Position numbers and translations under genes: made by a program. DNA of 64,000 nt from the NCBI GenBank assembly GCA_947627135.1, contig CANQUV010000008.1, forward strand, positions 1-64,000, given 5' to 3'. Shown here piece after piece: positions 61,600 through 64,000 of the stretch. Below the pieces are notes generated by a model that worked only from the letters and a program-made list of their open reading frames with translations, did no database searches and was not told the origin of the DNA. The stretch's first letter is position 1, and every line of letters begins with the position of its first letter. This DNA comes from an uncultured Clostridia bacterium. GTDB taxonomy: Bacteria > Bacillota > Clostridia > Oscillospirales > Acutalibacteraceae.

Positions 61600-62880
61600 T
61601 TGGACCCTAACATAATTTATGCTGTTGCAATTGTGATTTGCGTATTTTTATCTGCAATATTTTCATCAATTGAAACAGCAGTTTCATTCACAAACACGAT
61701 CAGAATGAAAAATTATGCCGATAACGGCAATAAAAAAGCAAAAAATGCACTTTATATACTTGACCATTTTGATAAAGCGTTAACAGCAATACTAATTTGC
61801 AATAATATAGTAAATCTTGGATGCTCATCTATTGCAACCGTTCTATGCCTTAACCTTTTCGGTGACGCAGGTGCAGCAATATCTACCGGTATCGTAACAC
61901 TGCTTATACTCACTTTCGGAGAAATCATACCAAAATGTCTTGCAAAAGAATATAATGAAGCATTTGTGTTTAAGCTTGGCGGTCTTTTAAAAACACTAAT
62001 GATAATACTTACCCCTGTTATTTTTATATTTGTTAAAATTAAAGAGCTTGCACTTAAATTAACCGGCGAAACAAAAGAACAGCCTGATGTTACGGAAGAT
62101 GAGCTGAAATCTCTTGTAGAAACAATTGAAGAACAAGGCGTTCTTGAAGAAACCGAGCGTGAAATGGTGCAGTCAGTTCTTGATTTTGACGAAAAAACGG
62201 CAATTGAAATTCTCACTCCGAGAGTTGATGTATCGGCTATTGACATAGAAGACGATTTTAACACCATAAAGGACCTTATTTTAGAAAACAGATATTCCCG
62301 AATTCCCGTATATGAGGATACTATTGATAATATTATAGGAATTTTGCACACAAGAGATTTTCTTGAAGAACTTGCAAAAAATGAAACCCCTGATGTAAGA
62401 AAGCTTATACAGCCTGCATACTTTATATTCAACACACAAAAGCTTTCTAAAATTTTAAGCGACTTTAAACGCAAAAAGCTTCATATAGCAATTGTTACAG
62501 ACGAATACGGCGGGACCTTGGGAATAGTAACAATGGAAGACCTTATTGAAGAAATCGTAGGAGAAATCTGGGACGAAGATGAAGAAATAGAGCGTATGTT
62601 TACAAAAATCGGTGATGACGAATTTTTAGTAAGCGGAGATATGGAACTTGAGGATATGCTTGATCTGTTTAAGATCGACAGCAAAAACCTTGATAATGAA
62701 AACCAGACTGTGGGCGGACTTATACTTGACCAATTCGGAACAATACCTCAAAAAGGAGATAATTTTATTTTTATGGGTTTAAAAATTTCCGTAAGAGAAG
62801 TAAACAGTCAGCGCATTAAAAGAGCTTTGGTTAAACAGGTTAAAAAGGAAGAACCTGAAGAAGACGACCATAAAAAATAA
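61600..62880 (+). CDS. CNNM/CorC-type membrane protein with CBS domains (hemolysin family)
   Basis: A 426-residue membrane protein. Residues 1-190 are the DUF21/CNNM domain with about four spans (IYAVAIVICVFLSAIFSSIE and LTFGEIIPKCLAKEYNEAFV). Residues about 205-325 hold a pair of CBS domains (ILTPRVDVSAIDIEDDF; NRYSRIPVYEDTIDNIIGIL), which bind ATP or Mg-ATP in relatives, and 335-415 a CorC/HlyC domain. Such proteins are Mg2+ or Co2+ exporters despite the hemolysin name. The start is TTG at 61600 with TTTGGAG upstream. It is divergent from tepA. Confidence 0.92.
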   Translation: MDPNIIYAVAIVICVFLSAIFSSIETAVSFTNTIRMKNYADNGNKKAKNALYILDHFDKALTAILICNNIVNLGCSSIATVLCLNLFGDAGAAISTGIVTLLILTFGEIIPKCLAKEYNEAFVFKLGGLLKTLMIILTPVIFIFVKIKELALKLTGETKEQPDVTEDELKSLVETIEEQGVLEETEREMVQSVLDFDEKTAIEILTPRVDVSAIDIEDDFNTIKDLILENRYSRIPVYEDTIDNIIGILHTRDFLEELAKNETPDVRKLIQPAYFIFNTQKLSKILSDFKRKKLHIAIVTDEYGGTLGIVTMEDLIEEIVGEIWDEDEEIERMFTKIGDDEFLVSGDMELEDMLDLFKIDSKNLDNENQTVGGLILDQFGTIPQKGDNFIFMGLKISVREVNSQRIKRALVKQVKKEEPEEDDHKK

Positions 62881-62896
62881 AAATTAAATAATTAAA

Positions 62897-62940
62897 CGCA
62901 CCTAAAACTTTGTTAAAAGCAGAATTTTGGGTGCATTTAT
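62897..62940 (+). terminator. terminator of the CNNM gene
   Basis: GCACCTAAAA pairs with TTTTGGGTGC around a loop of about 17 nt, followed by ATTTATTTTC. Confidence 0.7.
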
Positions 62941-63021
62941 TTTCATGAAATGATTTACTTTACTGAACAGCAAAAATATTGTAAAATGTAATTACTTAAT
63001 ACTTTATTTACGGAGTAAAAA

Positions 63022-63765
63022 ATGCTTAAAGAGAATGAACATTATGAGCCATTGGGAAAGAACATTAAGGTTATAGTAAGCGAAAAACATCACTTTTCAA
63101 CAGATACAATCCTTCTTGCAAATTTTTCTATACCTAAAAAACACGATAAAACTGTTGAACTGGGAACAGGCTGCGGAACTATACCATTAATATGGGCAAG
63201 GGAATTAGGAAAAAATCTTAATGTTACAGCAGTTGAAATTCAGGATGATGCCTATAATATGATTAAGCGTTCCGTTTTGATTAACGGACTGGGGAAATAC
63301 ATAACCCCTGTTCACGGCGACTTAAGAAATTTAAGAAGCAAATTAAAATACGGTTACTATGACCTTGTTGTTTGCAACCCACCCTATAAGCTCAATGGCA
63401 GCGGTATTGTAAACCCTGAAAAAGAAAAACATATCGCCCGCCACGAAGAATCCTGTACTTTAGACGATATTGTAAGCTGTGCCGCAAGACTTTTGCAATT
63501 TGGCGGAAGACTTTGCCTTTGTCAAAGACCTGAAAGACTCTGTGATGTTATAGAATCAATGAGAAAACATCATATTGAGCCAAAGAGACTGCGTTTTGTT
63601 CAGCAGAGAGTTAGTAAAGAGCCGAAATTATTTTTAATTGAAGGCAGACGAAGCGGAAACAAAGGCAGTTTAAAGGTTGAACCGGTTCTGTTTATTGAAG
63701 ACGAAAACGGCGATTTTTCCAAAGAAATACGTGAAATATACGGAAGCTACAAAATCGATGAATAA
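63022..63765 (+). CDS. trmN6: tRNA1(Val) (adenine(37)-N6)-methyltransferase-like protein
   Basis: A 247-residue SAM methyltransferase of the YfiC/TrmN6 group, which makes m6A37 in tRNA1(Val) in E. coli. TVELGTGCGTIPLIWAREL is motif I, AVEIQDDAYNMIKRSVLING motif II, and LVVCNPPYKLNGSGIVN the NPPY adenine-N6 motif. PERLCDVIESMRKHHIEPKR and the tail match the Firmicute YabB form, which lies beside rsmI in B. subtilis as here (27-base gap). AATA-rich leader and TACGGAG site support the start. Confidence 0.92.
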   Translation: MLKENEHYEPLGKNIKVIVSEKHHFSTDTILLANFSIPKKHDKTVELGTGCGTIPLIWARELGKNLNVTAVEIQDDAYNMIKRSVLINGLGKYITPVHGDLRNLRSKLKYGYYDLVVCNPPYKLNGSGIVNPEKEKHIARHEESCTLDDIVSCAARLLQFGGRLCLCQRPERLCDVIESMRKHHIEPKRLRFVQQRVSKEPKLFLIEGRRSGNKGSLKVEPVLFIEDENGDFSKEIREIYGSYKIDE

Positions 63766-63791
63766 ATAAAATAAATGCAGAGGATGATAAA

Positions 63792-64000
63792 ATGTACGGA
63801 GATTTATATGTAGTGGGAACTCCGATAGGCAATCTTGGAGATTTTTCTCCCCGAGCAGTAAAAATATTGTCAAAAGTTGATTTTATCGCCGCAGAGGATA
63901 CAAGGGTAACTCTTAAACTTTTAAACCACTTTGAAATAAAAAAGCCTATGATAAGCTACTTTGAGCATAATAAGCGAGAGCGTGGAGAAATTATATGCAG
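63792..64000 (+). CDS. rsmI: 16S rRNA (cytidine(1402)-2'-O)-methyltransferase, partial at window end
   Basis: The first 69 residues of RsmI, running off the right end of the window. The N-terminus GDLYVVGTPIGNLGDFSPRA and AAEDTRVTLKLLNHFEIKKP are the diagnostic tetrapyrrole-methylase-fold motifs of RsmI. The enzyme methylates the ribose of C1402 in 16S rRNA. The start ATG at 63792 has GAGGATG upstream. It follows trmN6 in the conserved order of Firmicutes. Confidence 0.95.
   Translation, partial: MYGDLYVVGTPIGNLGDFSPRAVKILSKVDFIAAEDTRVTLKLLNHFEIKKPMISYFEHNKRERGEIIC

Overview
The window is chromosomal DNA of a low-GC anaerobic Firmicute. By eye it is about one third GC outside one island. Clostridial traits include dockerin-bearing secreted proteins, a clostridial 2[4Fe-4S] ferredoxin, RNase M5, HflX, DUF951 and YceD-L32, and the ComEC and FtsK/SpoIIIE-TepA neighbourhoods. 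I would place it in the Eubacteriales, most likely near the gut Ruminococcaceae/Oscillospiraceae; that is inference. Most of the window is ordinary housekeeping sequence with strong AGGAGG-type ribosome binding sites and good intrinsic terminators.

Layout. 0-5.5 kb: a dockerin protein with a Thr/Glu/Pro repeat, a TrpB2-type tryptophan synthase beta chain, a flavodoxin that abuts a truncated Na+-symporter gene, and a frameshifted unknown gene. 5.5-14.6 kb: an accessory island, clearly GC-richer, with remnants of a serine recombinase, a winged-helix regulator, an aldo/keto reductase and an RNA methyltransferase tail. Its core is one TetR-controlled minus-strand operon: flavin reductase, TetR, aldo/keto reductase, CMD-cupin, lipoprotein flavodoxin, a DUF4405-SUMF1-flavodoxin fusion, flavodoxin and an FMN oxidoreductase. 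An orphan T-box-like leader lies just beyond it. 14.6-31 kb: nucleotide, RNA and cell-wall genes (dcd, rlmD, murC, rnmV, holA, comEC, apt, hinT, plsY, der, rpmF, yceD, pgi, dacF). 31-41 kb: a PASTA/YARHG membrane protein, nadC-nadB, hflX, prfA-tsaC-coaE, a lytic transglycosylase and an M18 aminopeptidase. 41-42 kb: tRNA-Arg(ACG) followed by two tandem 195-bp units carrying tRNA-end sequence, then a small dockerin protein. 42-48 kb: proBA, three small unknown proteins, a phosphodiesterase, holB-ricT and a ferredoxin. 48-52 kb: an ABC transporter next to a small secreted protein. 52-64 kb: mscL, tyrS, a ComEC-type metallo-hydrolase, a YgiQ radical-SAM protein, ftsK, uppP, tepA, a CNNM/CBS protein, trmN6 and the start of rsmI.

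The most unusual content is the flavodoxin operon. The fusion protein has seven predicted membrane spans (inside N-terminus, outside C-terminus), so its SUMF1 and flavodoxin domains should lie outside the membrane. A lipoprotein flavodoxin encoded directly upstream should sit there too. Together with a DUF4405 haem-type membrane domain this suggests an extracytoplasmic flavin electron-transfer system that has not, to my knowledge, been described. Other points of interest are a duplicated switch-like RNA leader upstream of comEC and a methyltransferase gene, a ComEC whose C-terminal hydrolase domain has lost its metal motif while a separate hydrolase gene keeps it, a dacF ribosome binding site buried in a long hairpin, and the tRNA-derived tandem repeats. 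Percentages and domain limits are read by eye; no search was run.
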